Shown: positions 41,070 through 49,633 of the stretch, in pieces
Layout: every line of letters begins with the position of its first letter
How positions within the stretch are numbered: position 1 is the stretch's first letter
Source of the DNA: SZUA-35 sp964351995
Lineage (GTDB): Bacteria; Actinomycetota; Acidimicrobiia; Acidimicrobiales; SZUA-35
Length of the DNA: 64,000 bases
Assembly: GCA_964351995.1 (NCBI GenBank)
Contig: CAYGQE010000017.1
Span: 1 to 64,000 of the forward strand
Direction of reading: 5' to 3'
Notes under the pieces: generated by a model
The model's input: only the letters and a program-made list of their open reading frames with translations
Database searches by the model: none
What the model was told of the DNA's origin: nothing
Translations under genes and position numbers: made by a program

Positions 41070-41831
41070 TCAGTTGCGGTGGGCCCGGAGACGGACGGCT
41101 TCGTCGATGTGGTGGTCGGCTCGCTTCGGTAGAAGCTCGGCGAGGAGGTCGCGTTGTTCAGCCGCCTGGTCGTACCTACCGAGCGCTTCGAGGACTCGGG
41201 CGTACTCCATCCGATGGTTGACCGGAGCCTCAGGCACGAGTGCTCGCAACTCGAGCACCGCAGCGAGTTGGGCCAAGTTGCCGCTGCCCATACCCGCAAG
41301 GCGAAGGTTCTCGAGAGTGCGGGCCGCAATTGCGGTCTCGGTCATTGGGTTGAGGTAGCGGTCGAGAAAGGGGGCATCAGGGTGGATCGTATGAAAAATG
41401 CGCTTGCAGCCATCAAGGTCGAGTGATGCTCCCCCGGCAAAAGGATCGTGCCAGCCGTCGGATGATCCGAGCAGGACGTGACCGGGCATGCCGATGGCTC
41501 GAAGCGTCACACCCCGCCGACGGGCGATCTCTGCCGCCACGACGGCAAGCGTGAGAGGAATGCCGAGGCGTCGGTCGAGCACGTGGTGGACCATCGAGTT
41601 GCGGGCGTCGTAGTAGTTCGCTGCGTTGCCGGCGAAGCCCAGACCTCCGAACACACCAGTGACCACCGTCTTCGGATCAGAGCCGTCGATCTGGTCTGCC
41701 AAGTCGTCGAGTCGGGCGATGATCTGCTCTTCGGACGGCGCCGTCGGATCTGTCGCTGCGATCGTTGCCATGATCCGGTCGAGCGGCGGGGCGTCGGTCA
41801 TCATCAGTTCGATGAACCGCTGCGTGCTCAT
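41070..41831 (-). CDS. SirB1/transglutaminase-like family protein
   Basis: This 253-residue protein has the SirB1-type transglutaminase-like domain: NYYDARNSMVHHVLDRRLGI with PLTLAVVAAEIARRRGVTLR, then AIGMPGHVLLG and WHDPFAGG. The usual catalytic Cys is replaced (SMVHHVLDRRLGIPLTL), as in non-catalytic family members. Tetratricopeptide-like helices follow (LELRALVPEAPVNHRMEYAR, ALGRYDQAAEQRDLLAEL). I chose the ATG at 41831 because it overlaps the thioesterase stop by 4 nt (ATGA). Confidence 0.85.
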   Translation of the reverse strand: MSTQRFIELMMTDAPPLDRIMATIAATDPTAPSEEQIIARLDDLADQIDGSDPKTVVTGVFGGLGFAGNAANYYDARNSMVHHVLDRRLGIPLTLAVVAAEIARRRGVTLRAIGMPGHVLLGSSDGWHDPFAGGASLDLDGCKRIFHTIHPDAPFLDRYLNPMTETAIAARTLENLRLAGMGSGNLAQLAAVLELRALVPEAPVNHRMEYARVLEALGRYDQAAEQRDLLAELLPKRADHHIDEAVRLRAHRN

Positions 41832-42646
41832 CTGGTTCGCCAACCAATCAGGCTCTGCGTCGATGTGCCGATCGATCCCTCGGCGTCGAACAAACGATTC
41901 GTGCACAGCCCGATGCCGTCAGCTCCGACCTCGGTCACTGCGTCGATGCCAACCCATTCGCCGATCAAGGGCCGGTGAAGCGCAATGGTCAGGTCGGCAT
42001 TGATGAGTCCCACGCCACTTTCGGCCCCGTAGACCGCGCTGATCCCGGACGCAATGTCTGCCGCAGCAGCGACTCGACAGAGCGGTGACGGTTCCTCACC
42101 GAGGATCACGGGTTGTCGAAGTCGGATCCACTCGATCGCTGAACCCGGGGTGGTGAAATCGCCTTCGACGAATCGGTGATCGACTGCGTCACGATGAAAA
42201 GCCGTGGTGTCCCCTGACGCCCATGCGGGAGCGACGACCGATCTGGCATCGTCGGGAGAACGCAGGGTGTGTTCAGGTCGCCAGCCAGGTTCGGGGAGGT
42301 CTGCGGTCGCCAACAGCAGAGCAGACGCCGACGCCACGACAACGTCGTTCGACAGCAATGACGCCGATGCTCGCGCCACTCGACGGCTCACCTGTTGGCG
42401 CTCGACGATGGCGTGCAGCCTGGTGAGCGGAACAGGCTTGACCAGCTCGATCGACAGCCTGGCAACCCGTTCGGTCGGCTCCTCGAGGGCTTCGATCAGT
42501 CGGGCGAGCAGCGCTGCAGGCGGACCTCCGTGTTGGGCGTCAGGACGCCAGGGGCCGGTCGTGAGTTCTGTTGGATCAAATGCTGTTGGAACACATGCTG
42601 TTGGGTCGGATGTGTCTGGCCCAACAGCGATGAACAACGAATCCAT
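41828..42646 (-). CDS. Acyl-CoA thioesterase-like (hot-dog fold) protein
   Basis: This 272-residue protein probably has two hot-dog folds, as in TesB-type acyl-CoA thioesterases and the actinobacterial 'thioesterase family' (4HBT_3). WRPDAQHGGPPAALLARLIE is the first conserved helix region. IELVKPVPLTRLHAIVERQQ, VSRRVARASASLLSNDVVVA and a C-terminal LINADLTIALHRPLIGEWVG follow. The N terminus contains three 5-residue repeats (DPTAC, VPTAF, DPTEL) encoded by a 15-bp tandem repeat. The gene overlaps the SirB1-like gene by 4 nt and is divergent from the acyl-CoA ligase, with 62 bp between them. Confidence 0.8.
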   Translation of the reverse strand: MDSLFIAVGPDTSDPTACVPTAFDPTELTTGPWRPDAQHGGPPAALLARLIEALEEPTERVARLSIELVKPVPLTRLHAIVERQQVSRRVARASASLLSNDVVVASASALLLATADLPEPGWRPEHTLRSPDDARSVVAPAWASGDTTAFHRDAVDHRFVEGDFTTPGSAIEWIRLRQPVILGEEPSPLCRVAAAADIASGISAVYGAESGVGLINADLTIALHRPLIGEWVGIDAVTEVGADGIGLCTNRLFDAEGSIGTSTQSLIGWRTR

Positions 42647-42708
42647 CGGGTGAACGTAGCGCCGCCTCAACTGGCGATCACACTCGCAGCCTCGTACATT
42701 TCGCACCC

Positions 42709-44256
42709 ATGTATCCCGGAGCACACGCCGCAACGCATCCAGACAAAGCCGCCATGATCATGGCGGGCACCGGTGAGGTCCTCACCTTCGCCCAACTCGA
42801 CGAGGAAGCCAATCGCATCGCTCAGCTCTTCCACGCAGCGGGTCTGCGAACCGGTGATCACGTTGCGTTCTGCATGGAGAACAACCAGCGATTCCTGCCT
42901 CTCGCCTGGGGCTGTCACTATGCCGGTCTCGTCTACACAGCGATGTCCAGCCGTCTCACCACCGAGGAGATGGAGTACATCATCAACAACTGCGGTGCGA
43001 AAGCCTTCATCACCTCCAACTACAAGCGCGAGCAGGCTGCAGCGCTCCTCGACAAAATGCCTGACGTGGGCATGCGGTTGATGCTCGATGGCACGATCGA
43101 AGGCTTCGAGTCGTACGAAGACGCCGTGGCTGGTTCCCCAGCAGATCCAATCGAGGGCCGACTCGCCGGGTTCGACATGCTGTACAGCTCGGGTACCACG
43201 GGGATGCCGAAGGGCATCAAGCCCAGCACCGAGCCCGGCCCGCTCGAAGAGAGCCCCACGGGTGTCTATGGCCTTCTGGGCCTGCTCTTCGGGATGGACA
43301 CCGAGAAGGTCTACTTGTCACCGGCTCCGCTCTACCATGCCGCCCCGCTGCGCTTCTGCATGGCCACACAGGCGCACGGCTCGACCGTCGTGGTGATGGA
43401 GCGATTCGATCCCGAGGCGTACCTTGCTGCCATCGAGGCACACAAAGTGACACACAGTCAAGTCGTCCCCACCATGTTCGTGCGCATGCTCAAGCTCGAT
43501 GAGAGCGCTCGCACAGCGCACGACGTCAGCTCGCTCGAGACCATCATCCATGCTGCGGCTCCTTGCCCGGTTGCGGTGAAGGAGCAGATGATCGAGTGGT
43601 TCGGGCCCGTCATCCACGAGTACTACGCCGGCACCGAAGGCAACGGTTTCGTGTACTGCAACTCAGAGATGTGGCTTGGGCACAAGGGCACGGTCGGCAT
43701 GCCGATCAACTGCACGGTGCACATCGTTGGGGAAGACGGCGAAGTCGTCGGTGGTCCAGGGGAAGAAGGCACCGTGTACTTCGAGGGCGGCTCGACCTTC
43801 GAGTATCACGGTGATGAGGCGAAGACGAAGGACTCGCGTCACCCGAAGGGCTGGTCGACCCTCGGCGACGTCGGCAAACTCGACGAGGACGGCTTCCTGT
43901 ATCTCACCGACCGCAAGGCTTACATGATCATCTCGGGCGGCGTGAACATCTATCCGCAAGAAGCCGAGAACATCCTCACGATGCACCCGAAGGTGTTCGA
44001 CGTGGCCGTGATCGGTGTTCCCAACGCTGACTTCGGGGAAGAGGTCAAGGCCGTTGTCCAGCTGGCGGAGGGCATCGAGCCTTCCGACGACACGGCGCGT
44101 GAGCTCATCAACTTCTGCAAGGAACACCTCGCCGACGTCAAGTGCCCTCGCTCGGTCGATTTCCGTGACGAACTGCCCCGCCACCCCACCGGCAAGCTCT
44201 ACAAGCGCTTGTTGAAAGACGAATACTGGGCTGGCCACGACAGTCGGATCATCTGA
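42709..44256 (+). CDS. Fatty-acyl-CoA ligase (AMP-binding family)
   Basis: This 515-residue ANL-superfamily enzyme activates a carboxylic acid via acyl-AMP to acyl-CoA. The P-loop-like A3 motif is MLYSSGTTGMPKGI (about 155). Other motifs are IHEYYAGTEGNG (A5), WSTLGDVGKLDEDGFLYLTD (A7, about 385-405), DRKAYMIISGGVNIYPQEAE (A8) and LPRHPTGKLYKRLL with the catalytic lysine (A10). Length and motifs are complete. Position next to a thioesterase, acyl-CoA dehydrogenase and crotonases suggests lipid catabolism. Confidence 0.95.
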   Translation: MYPGAHAATHPDKAAMIMAGTGEVLTFAQLDEEANRIAQLFHAAGLRTGDHVAFCMENNQRFLPLAWGCHYAGLVYTAMSSRLTTEEMEYIINNCGAKAFITSNYKREQAAALLDKMPDVGMRLMLDGTIEGFESYEDAVAGSPADPIEGRLAGFDMLYSSGTTGMPKGIKPSTEPGPLEESPTGVYGLLGLLFGMDTEKVYLSPAPLYHAAPLRFCMATQAHGSTVVVMERFDPEAYLAAIEAHKVTHSQVVPTMFVRMLKLDESARTAHDVSSLETIIHAAAPCPVAVKEQMIEWFGPVIHEYYAGTEGNGFVYCNSEMWLGHKGTVGMPINCTVHIVGEDGEVVGGPGEEGTVYFEGGSTFEYHGDEAKTKDSRHPKGWSTLGDVGKLDEDGFLYLTDRKAYMIISGGVNIYPQEAENILTMHPKVFDVAVIGVPNADFGEEVKAVVQLAEGIEPSDDTARELINFCKEHLADVKCPRSVDFRDELPRHPTGKLYKRLLKDEYWAGHDSRII

Positions 44257-44287
44257 CCCTGCACTGAGCGCATCACAACGGCGCCGC

Positions 44288-44896
44288 TCAGGTCGACTGC
44301 AGCGAAACGATGCTGCGTGCCCGAAGCACAAGCGATTTCGTGCGTACTCGAGCCCGTGATTCGGTGATGAGCTCTTCGGTCCGCCGCCAAGGTAAACGGA
44401 AGGCTCGCACCGCTTTGGGGATCAAGTCTTCGTCGCTCAGATCGAGCAGCGTCAAGACGATGTCGAACTCGCTGGCCCGCATTTGTACCGACGCGGTTGG
44501 CCCGACCGAGCGCAAGAGCCGCACACCATCGGCGACAGCGTTCAGAATGTCGTCGTTCGAGGCGAAGTTGGACCCGTACTCGATGGGCAGCCAACCAAAC
44601 CACACGATGCAGGCATCGGGGTCGATGCCGGGATCGGAGCGGTGGATCATCACATCGGTGCCGAGGCGCTCGGCATCGATGCGGTAGAACCTCGCCATTC
44701 GCTCGATCAGCTCAGGTTCGGGATGGCTCGATCCCGACTCGATTCCCCGGAGCTCACGTGGAGTGAGCCCGAGTTCGGTTGCCGCGTCGGCGATCGCGTA
44801 GCCGCGGACCTGGCGGATCTTGGCGAACGCATCGCTCAAGCGCGAACTCAAGTGATCGACGTCACTGCAGTCAAGGTCTGGTGAGAGATCCAGCAC
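44288..44896 (-). CDS. XRE-type helix-turn-helix regulator
   Basis: This protein of about 202 residues has an N-terminal HTH at about 20-75: AFAKIRQVRGYAIADAATEL, GLTPRELRGIESGSSHPEPE, LIERMARFYRID. The C-terminal part (IVWFGWLPIEYGSNFASNDD, then VQMRASEFDIVLTLLDLSDE) has no assigned fold and may sense a ligand. The GTG at 44896 is the likely start, since earlier codons overlap the crotonase gene; no good ribosome-binding site is seen. It is convergent with the acyl-CoA ligase, ending 31 nt after it. Confidence 0.75.
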   Translation of the reverse strand: MLDLSPDLDCSDVDHLSSRLSDAFAKIRQVRGYAIADAATELGLTPRELRGIESGSSHPEPELIERMARFYRIDAERLGTDVMIHRSDPGIDPDACIVWFGWLPIEYGSNFASNDDILNAVADGVRLLRSVGPTASVQMRASEFDIVLTLLDLSDEDLIPKAVRAFRLPWRRTEELITESRARVRTKSLVLRARSIVSLQST

Positions 44897-44964
44897 AGTG
44901 CATGTATCGGCAAGTCCCCGGTGAACTTGAACCCCACTCCGGTCTGATTGTCGGTGGGTGGTGT

Positions 44965-45750
44965 TCAGGCGCCGGTGAACGTCGGGCTGCGCTTCTCCAT
45001 GAATGCGGCAACCCCTTCGGCGTAGTCGGCGCTGGACATACATCGATCGATCGTGGCTGCGGCATCAGGGTGGCCTGCCAACGCTTGTTTGGCCGCAAGC
45101 TGTGTCAACGGAGCTCGTTCGGCCATCGTCATGGCCTGGGACCGGACGAATCCTTCGAGCCCGGACTTTGCTACGACATGGTTGAGCAGCCCCCAGCGCA
45201 AGCACGTGTCGGCGTCGTGGAGGTCGCCGGTATAGACCAATTCCTTGGTCACCGCTGGTCCCACGAGTTCGGCGAGCTTGTGGATGCCGTCCTGGTCGTA
45301 GCCGATACCGAGTTTCGCGGGCGGGAGAGCCATCCGGGTGCCCGGCTCGCCGTAGCGGATGTCAGCGGACAAAGCGATGGCGAGACCGCCGCCAATACAG
45401 AACCCATGCAGCATCGCAAGCGTCGGCTTGGGCAGGACCTCGATGGCCTTGTAGGCAGCCTGGGTGGCGGCGCCGTAGCTGCCGGCGCCATCGGAGGTGC
45501 GCTCGGTCTGGAACTGGCTGATGTCAGCCCCCGCCACGAAGGCCTGGTCTCCAGCCCCGCGGAGCACGACCACGCGAACCGATGGGTCGGCGGCAAGCTC
45601 TGCGCAGCGCTCGGGGACGGCGCGCCACATGTCGAGGGTCATGGCGTTGCGCCTTGCCATGTGGTCGAACACGAGCCAAGCAATGGGCCCGTCGCGCTCG
45701 ATGATCACAGCGGGAACGGATTCGGGAGCGGGTGCGTCTTCATTGGTCAC
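44965..45750 (-). CDS. Enoyl-CoA hydratase/isomerase family protein (crotonase)
   Basis: This 261-residue crotonase has the first oxyanion-hole segment at AFVAGADISQFQ (about 71-80), the second at LHGFCIGGGLAIALSADIRY (about 115-130) and the substrate region LPPAKLGIGYDQDGIHKLAE. Catalytic-Glu positions near GGGLAIA and LGIGYD are not both glutamate, so it may be an isomerase, hydrolase or other crotonase activity. The C-terminal AEGVAAFMEKRSPTF is typical. It is divergent from GDPD (25 bp), so a shared promoter is likely. Confidence 0.9.
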   Translation of the reverse strand: MTNEDAPAPESVPAVIIERDGPIAWLVFDHMARRNAMTLDMWRAVPERCAELAADPSVRVVVLRGAGDQAFVAGADISQFQTERTSDGAGSYGAATQAAYKAIEVLPKPTLAMLHGFCIGGGLAIALSADIRYGEPGTRMALPPAKLGIGYDQDGIHKLAELVGPAVTKELVYTGDLHDADTCLRWGLLNHVVAKSGLEGFVRSQAMTMAERAPLTQLAAKQALAGHPDAAATIDRCMSSADYAEGVAAFMEKRSPTFTGA

Positions 45751-45775
45751 GAAGCGAAGCTAGTAGGTTTCCTGC

Positions 45776-46546
45776 GTGGCCCGAACTCTGCCCTACCTGG
45801 ATCATGCCCGACCCATCGCTGTCGCCCATCGAGGCGGAGACCAGCAGGCCGTTGAGAACACGATGCCAGCGTTCGAACACGCCGTCTCGCTCGGGTTCGA
45901 CTACCTCGAGACTGACGTACACCTGAGCAGCGACGGCGTGCTGGTTGCATTCCACGACGCCGACTTGGAGCGCATCACAGGGCGACCGGGAACCATTGCC
46001 GACCGAAGCTGGGACGAGCTGAGGGCCATCGATCTCGCAGCGAGTCCAGATCTGGACCGAGCATCGATTCCTCGGCTCGATGAGTTGCTGTCGGCGTTTC
46101 CGAACACGCGGTTCAACATTGATCCGAAGGTCGACGAGGCCGTTGGGCCGCTCGGTGACGTCATCGCAGCGTTCGATGCGGTGGAACGAGTGGGTGTCGG
46201 CGCGTTCGATGACGCTCGCATCGCGGCACTACAAGAGCGATTCGGCCCAGGCCTGTGCACGTCTCCTGGCCCGATCGAGTTGCTGACGTACTTCGGCAAC
46301 CCCACCGGATCAGCCTTCGAGACGCACGGCTGCTTGCAGATCCCGCCGAGCTTCGGGGAGTTCTCGTTGACCGCAGCCCTGGTCGAATCAGCTCATGAAC
46401 TCGGTCTCCAGGTGCATGTCTGGACCATCAACGAAGAGGCCGAGATGCGACGGCTCCTCGACATGGGTGTCGATGCGTTGATGACCGACCGAGTACAGCT
46501 GTTGAAAGATGTACTGATCGATCGAAACGAATGGATGACCACATGA
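45776..46546 (+). CDS. Glycerophosphodiester phosphodiesterase
   Basis: This 256-residue TIM-barrel enzyme cleaves glycerophosphodiesters to an alcohol and glycerol-3-phosphate. The catalytic HRG...E motif is IAVAHRGGDQQAVENT (His18, about). LETDVHLSSDGVLVAFHD has the metal-binding E-x-D and the second His. IDPKVDEAVGP is the NxExK-like lysine strand, and VHVWTINEEAEMRRLLDMGV the C-terminal strand. There is no signal peptide, so it is intracellular. The start is GTG. It overlaps the gamma-glutamyltransferase gene by 4 nt. Confidence 0.9.
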   Translation: MARTLPYLDHARPIAVAHRGGDQQAVENTMPAFEHAVSLGFDYLETDVHLSSDGVLVAFHDADLERITGRPGTIADRSWDELRAIDLAASPDLDRASIPRLDELLSAFPNTRFNIDPKVDEAVGPLGDVIAAFDAVERVGVGAFDDARIAALQERFGPGLCTSPGPIELLTYFGNPTGSAFETHGCLQIPPSFGEFSLTAALVESAHELGLQVHVWTINEEAEMRRLLDMGVDALMTDRVQLLKDVLIDRNEWMTT

Positions 46547-48120
46547 CCTGGATTCGCACCGAACACACTCGCTACTCGACCGGCGGCATGGTTTGTTCTG
46601 TTGATCACCTCGCCTCGGGTGCCGGGATCGAGTTGTTGGCAGCGGGCGGCAATGCGGTCGATGCCGCCGTGGGTACGTCAGCGGTTCTCGCCGTGACCAC
46701 GCAGTTCATGTGCGGCATGGGTGGCGACCTCTGGGCGTTGGTTCATGTGCCTGGCCAAGCCGAGCCTGTGGCCCTGAACGCCTCGGGTTGGGCAGGCGCC
46801 GGTGCCGATGCTGCGGCGATGCGAGCGGAGGGAATGACCGAGATGCCGTTCCGCGGCGACTTGCGGTCGACCCCGGTGCCGGGGTGTGTCGACGGGTGGG
46901 TTGCCCTCCACGACCGTTTCGGTCGACTTTCATTGTCGGATGTGCTCGAGCCTGCTCGACGCTTGGCCGCCAACGGCTTCGTCGTCACGCCGATGCTTGG
47001 CGGTGCGGCTCCCCTCGTCGCCGGTGTCGCCGGTGCCGAGGACTTCGAGGTCAACGGAACATCGGTCGTTGCCGGGCAAACGATGACCAGGCCAGGGCTG
47101 GCGCGGTCGCTGGCTGCCATCGGTGCTGGTGGTCGGTCGGCTTGGTACGAGGGCGAATTTGGCGACGGCCTCATCCGGAAAGGTGACGGGCTTTTCGACG
47201 ACAACGATCTGTCCCATGTGCACGCCGAGTGGGCAGAGCCGACGATGGTCGAGGCGTGGGGGCAGCGACTGTGGACCGCTCCTCCGAACTCGCAGGGCTA
47301 TCTTTCGCTGGCGAGCGCAGTGATCTCCGCTGGTCTTGATCTCCCTGACGACCCGAACGACCCTCGCTACGCCCATTTCCTGATCGAAGCGTCGAAGCAG
47401 GCGGCCTACGACCGTCGTGACTCGCTGTTCGACGGGGCAGACGGTGCAGCGCTGGTGACCGAGGAGCGGTTGGCTCCTCGCCGTGCCCGCATCGGGGAAC
47501 GAGCGGTCGACGTTCGCTCACCTGCCGCCGACGGCGGAACCATCTACCTCTGCACCACTGATGTCGACGGCATGGGCGTGTCGTTGATCCAGTCCAACGC
47601 CGCAGGTTTTGGGGTGCATCTCGGCGTTCCCGAAGTTGGTGTGTTGCTTCACAATCGCGGCGTGGGTTTCAACCTGATCGAGGGTCATCCGGCCGAATTG
47701 CAGCCCGGGAAGCGACCGCCGAGCACGCTGTCGCCCGCGCTGGCCACGAACAGCGACGGCTCGCTGCGTACCGTGTTCGGCTGCATGGGAGGCGACACCC
47801 AGCCCCAGATCGTGCTACAGATGGCGGCCCGCCGCTTCCACTCTCGCCAAGACGTTGGCAAGCTCATCACCGCCCCTCGCTTCGCCATCACCACACAGAC
47901 CGATCGTGGGTTCGACGTCTGGTCGACCCCCGACCCACTCATCGTGGCCCTCGAAGAGGGCTCACCGTGGGCTGCTGGCCTGGCCGAGCGCGGTCACGTG
48001 GTCGAAGAGCGCCGTTGGGGCACCGGCTTCGGCCACGCTCACATGATCGACGTGGTCGACGGCCATTACGAAGGTGCTGCTGATCCGCGGGCCCTCACCG
48101 GCGCCGCTCTCGGTCGTTGA
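46543..48120 (+). CDS. Gamma-glutamyltransferase family protein
   Basis: This 525-residue Ntn-hydrolase precursor reads SVDHLASGAGIELLAAGGNAVDAAVGTSAVLAV at the N terminus and FMCGMGGDLWALVHV soon after. The expected nucleophile threonine is in GGTIYLCTTDVDGMGVSLIQ, after self-cleavage into two chains; the usual TTHFSVVD motif is varied here. FGCMGGDTQPQIVLQ is the C-terminal substrate region. There is no signal peptide, so it is cytosolic, unlike classical secreted GGT. The start overlaps the GDPD stop (ATGA). Its stop codon is in the first unit of a 13-bp tandem repeat. Confidence 0.9.
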   Translation: MTWIRTEHTRYSTGGMVCSVDHLASGAGIELLAAGGNAVDAAVGTSAVLAVTTQFMCGMGGDLWALVHVPGQAEPVALNASGWAGAGADAAAMRAEGMTEMPFRGDLRSTPVPGCVDGWVALHDRFGRLSLSDVLEPARRLAANGFVVTPMLGGAAPLVAGVAGAEDFEVNGTSVVAGQTMTRPGLARSLAAIGAGGRSAWYEGEFGDGLIRKGDGLFDDNDLSHVHAEWAEPTMVEAWGQRLWTAPPNSQGYLSLASAVISAGLDLPDDPNDPRYAHFLIEASKQAAYDRRDSLFDGADGAALVTEERLAPRRARIGERAVDVRSPAADGGTIYLCTTDVDGMGVSLIQSNAAGFGVHLGVPEVGVLLHNRGVGFNLIEGHPAELQPGKRPPSTLSPALATNSDGSLRTVFGCMGGDTQPQIVLQMAARRFHSRQDVGKLITAPRFAITTQTDRGFDVWSTPDPLIVALEEGSPWAAGLAERGHVVEERRWGTGFGHAHMIDVVDGHYEGAADPRALTGAALGR

Positions 48121-48165
48121 TTTCAGTCGTTGATTTCAGTCGTTGATTTCAGTCGTTGATTTCAG
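48114..48165. repeat. 13-bp tandem repeat, four perfect copies
   Basis: TCGTTGATTTCAG is repeated four times without error (48114-48126, 48127-48139, 48140-48152, 48153-48165). Each unit contains TGA on the + strand, and TCA lies on the same strand for the opposite gene. The gamma-glutamyltransferase stop lies in unit 1 and the convergent crotonase stop in unit 3, so copy number sets the distance between the two gene ends. Confidence 0.95.
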
Positions 48166-48988
48166 GGTCAGCGAAGTTTGGATCGCGCTTCTCGAAGAAG
48201 GCTTTGACCGATTCGGCTTGATTCGGGCTACCTATCAAGCGTCCGATTTCCTCGCGTTCCATGGCGAAGCCCTCGGCAACGGTCAGCTTGGACGCTTCGT
48301 TGAAGATTCGCTTTGCGGCACGAATGGCGTGCGGCGACTTCTTGGCGATGTCGGCGGCCATCACGAGCGCTGCGGCGTGTGGATCGTCGGCGATCTGGGT
48401 GACGAGGCCGAGGTGCAGGGCTTCTTCAGCGCCGACCATGCGGCCGCTGAAGGTCAGTTCCTTGGCCACGTCGAGCCCAACCAGGTTGATGAGCGCCTGC
48501 GTGCCGGTCATGTCAGGCACGAGGCCCCAACGGATTTCCAGGACCGACATCTTGGTGTCGGGAGCGGCAATGCGAATGTCGGCGCCAAGTGCGAGCTGGA
48601 TGCCGCCACCGAGGCAATGGCCTCGGAGCGCAGCGATCACGGGAACGGGAAGCTCGGTCCAGCCGTAGACGGCCTGTTGACCCCGGTGGGTGATGCGGCC
48701 CTCGTCAGGATCTGTTGTGGCCGGACGTTTCTCGCCTGCCTCCCCGCTGTCACTCATCGCCTGGAAACTCGAGAAGTCGAGGCCAGCGCAGAATCCCTTG
48801 CCCTCCCCGGACAACACAACTGCTCGCAGCGACGTGTCCTTGGCGAGGAGATCACTCGATTCGATGAGCGCATTGAACATCGCTGGATCGAGTGCGTTTC
48901 GCTTGTCCGGTCGAGCGAGACGGACATCGGCCACGCCGTGCTCGTCAGTCGAAATGGAGATGCGGTCCTGAATCATCTGGTCGGCCAT
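48149..48988 (-). CDS. Enoyl-CoA hydratase/isomerase family protein (crotonase)
   Basis: This 279-residue crotonase has the oxyanion-hole segments GKGFCAGLDFSSFQ (about 64-77) and LRGHCLGGGIQLALGADIRI (about 120-140). MSVLEIRWGLVPDMTGTQAL gives the catalytic-region Asp/Glu, where hydratases usually have E and isomerases differ. The C-terminal VAEGFAMEREEIGRLIGSPN is followed by AESVKAFFEKRDPNF. Its last residues (PEIND) come from the tandem repeat. The DUF5522 gene ends 9 nt upstream of its ATG on the same strand. Confidence 0.9.
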   Translation of the reverse strand: MADQMIQDRISISTDEHGVADVRLARPDKRNALDPAMFNALIESSDLLAKDTSLRAVVLSGEGKGFCAGLDFSSFQAMSDSGEAGEKRPATTDPDEGRITHRGQQAVYGWTELPVPVIAALRGHCLGGGIQLALGADIRIAAPDTKMSVLEIRWGLVPDMTGTQALINLVGLDVAKELTFSGRMVGAEEALHLGLVTQIADDPHAAALVMAADIAKKSPHAIRAAKRIFNEASKLTVAEGFAMEREEIGRLIGSPNQAESVKAFFEKRDPNFADPEIND

Positions 48989-48997
48989 CGCCAGACA

Positions 48998-49264
48998 CTA
49001 TTCGCTGGCGCCCACCCAAGGACAATGCCGGCAGCCGCGAGAACAACAGGGACGCTCGGCGAGGTGGGCAGCGGTCATCACGAACAGCCCTGTCGTTGGG
49101 TCCATGTACCCCATGTCTCCGGCAGACAACGCTGCAGCATGAGCCCCCAGACAGATGGTGTAGTCGGGACGCTCCGGAGCGAATCGACTCGGATGCGGGG
49201 TGTGCATTGCGTCGGAGCGCAATCGAGATGGTGGTGAGGCCGGCACGCCACCATTGAAGGCCAT
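48998..49264 (-). CDS. DUF5522-type small cysteine protein
   Basis: This protein of up to 88 residues ends in a compact motif YMDPTTGLFVMTAAHLAERP, then CCSRGCRHCPW. This is the DUF5522 signature (late hydrophobic TG-x-VFT, then CC-x2-GC-x-HCP), probably a metal site. The N-terminal 45 residues are less ordered; the start may be the ATG at 49264 (GGAG about 11 nt upstream) or 49207. Same-strand overlap with the crotonase is absent, but the gap is only 9 nt. Confidence 0.75.
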   Translation of the reverse strand: MAFNGGVPASPPSRLRSDAMHTPHPSRFAPERPDYTICLGAHAAALSAGDMGYMDPTTGLFVMTAAHLAERPCCSRGCRHCPWVGASE

Positions 49265-49277
49265 CAGCTCAGGATCT

Positions 49278-49314
49278 CCACAGCCAAGTCACCGACCATC
49301 TGTGGTATCCACAG
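49278..49314. promoter_or_regulatory. Candidate operator in divergent promoter
   Basis: CTGTGG-TAT-CCACAG (49300-49314) is a perfect palindrome. A further CCACAG half-site lies at 49278-49283. They sit in the 108-bp gap between the divergent DUF5522 gene (start 49264) and the gene at 49373. No regulator can be named. Confidence 0.45.
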
Positions 49315-49372
49315 GAAAGTCACATGGTTGTTGGTCTTCCTCCTCACAGGGGCATCGACTTAGGGTCGTGGC

Positions 49373-49633
49373 ATGGCCCGCTTCAACGTCACCCTCGCCG
49401 CCGACCGCACCGAAGTCATCGAGCACGCCGATGCGTATCAACAAGAAGGTCCGCTCACCACGTTCTTCGCCTTCGCAGGCGGGCGAGAGGTGATCGACTC
49501 GTGGAGTTCGAGGCTAGCCAGCTTCCGAACAGTCGACGTGCTTGCGGTGCGGCGGATCGAACCGGCCATCGACGCTGTTGTGGAACCCGCATTTGACGAG
49601 AGTGGGTCTGCTCCCCTACTCCGGTCGGCATGA
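49373..49633 (+). CDS. Small conserved hypothetical protein
   Basis: This 86-residue protein reads FNVTLAADRTEVIEHADAYQ at the start and FFAFAGGREVIDSWSSRLAS with RTVDVLAVRRIEP in the middle. The alternating hydrophobic pattern suggests a small alpha/beta fold. I do not recognise it. Its final 4 nt overlap the ATG of the alpha/beta hydrolase gene, so they are co-translated; it may be an accessory protein of the hydrolase. Confidence 0.65.
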   Translation: MARFNVTLAADRTEVIEHADAYQQEGPLTTFFAFAGGREVIDSWSSRLASFRTVDVLAVRRIEPAIDAVVEPAFDESGSAPLLRSA

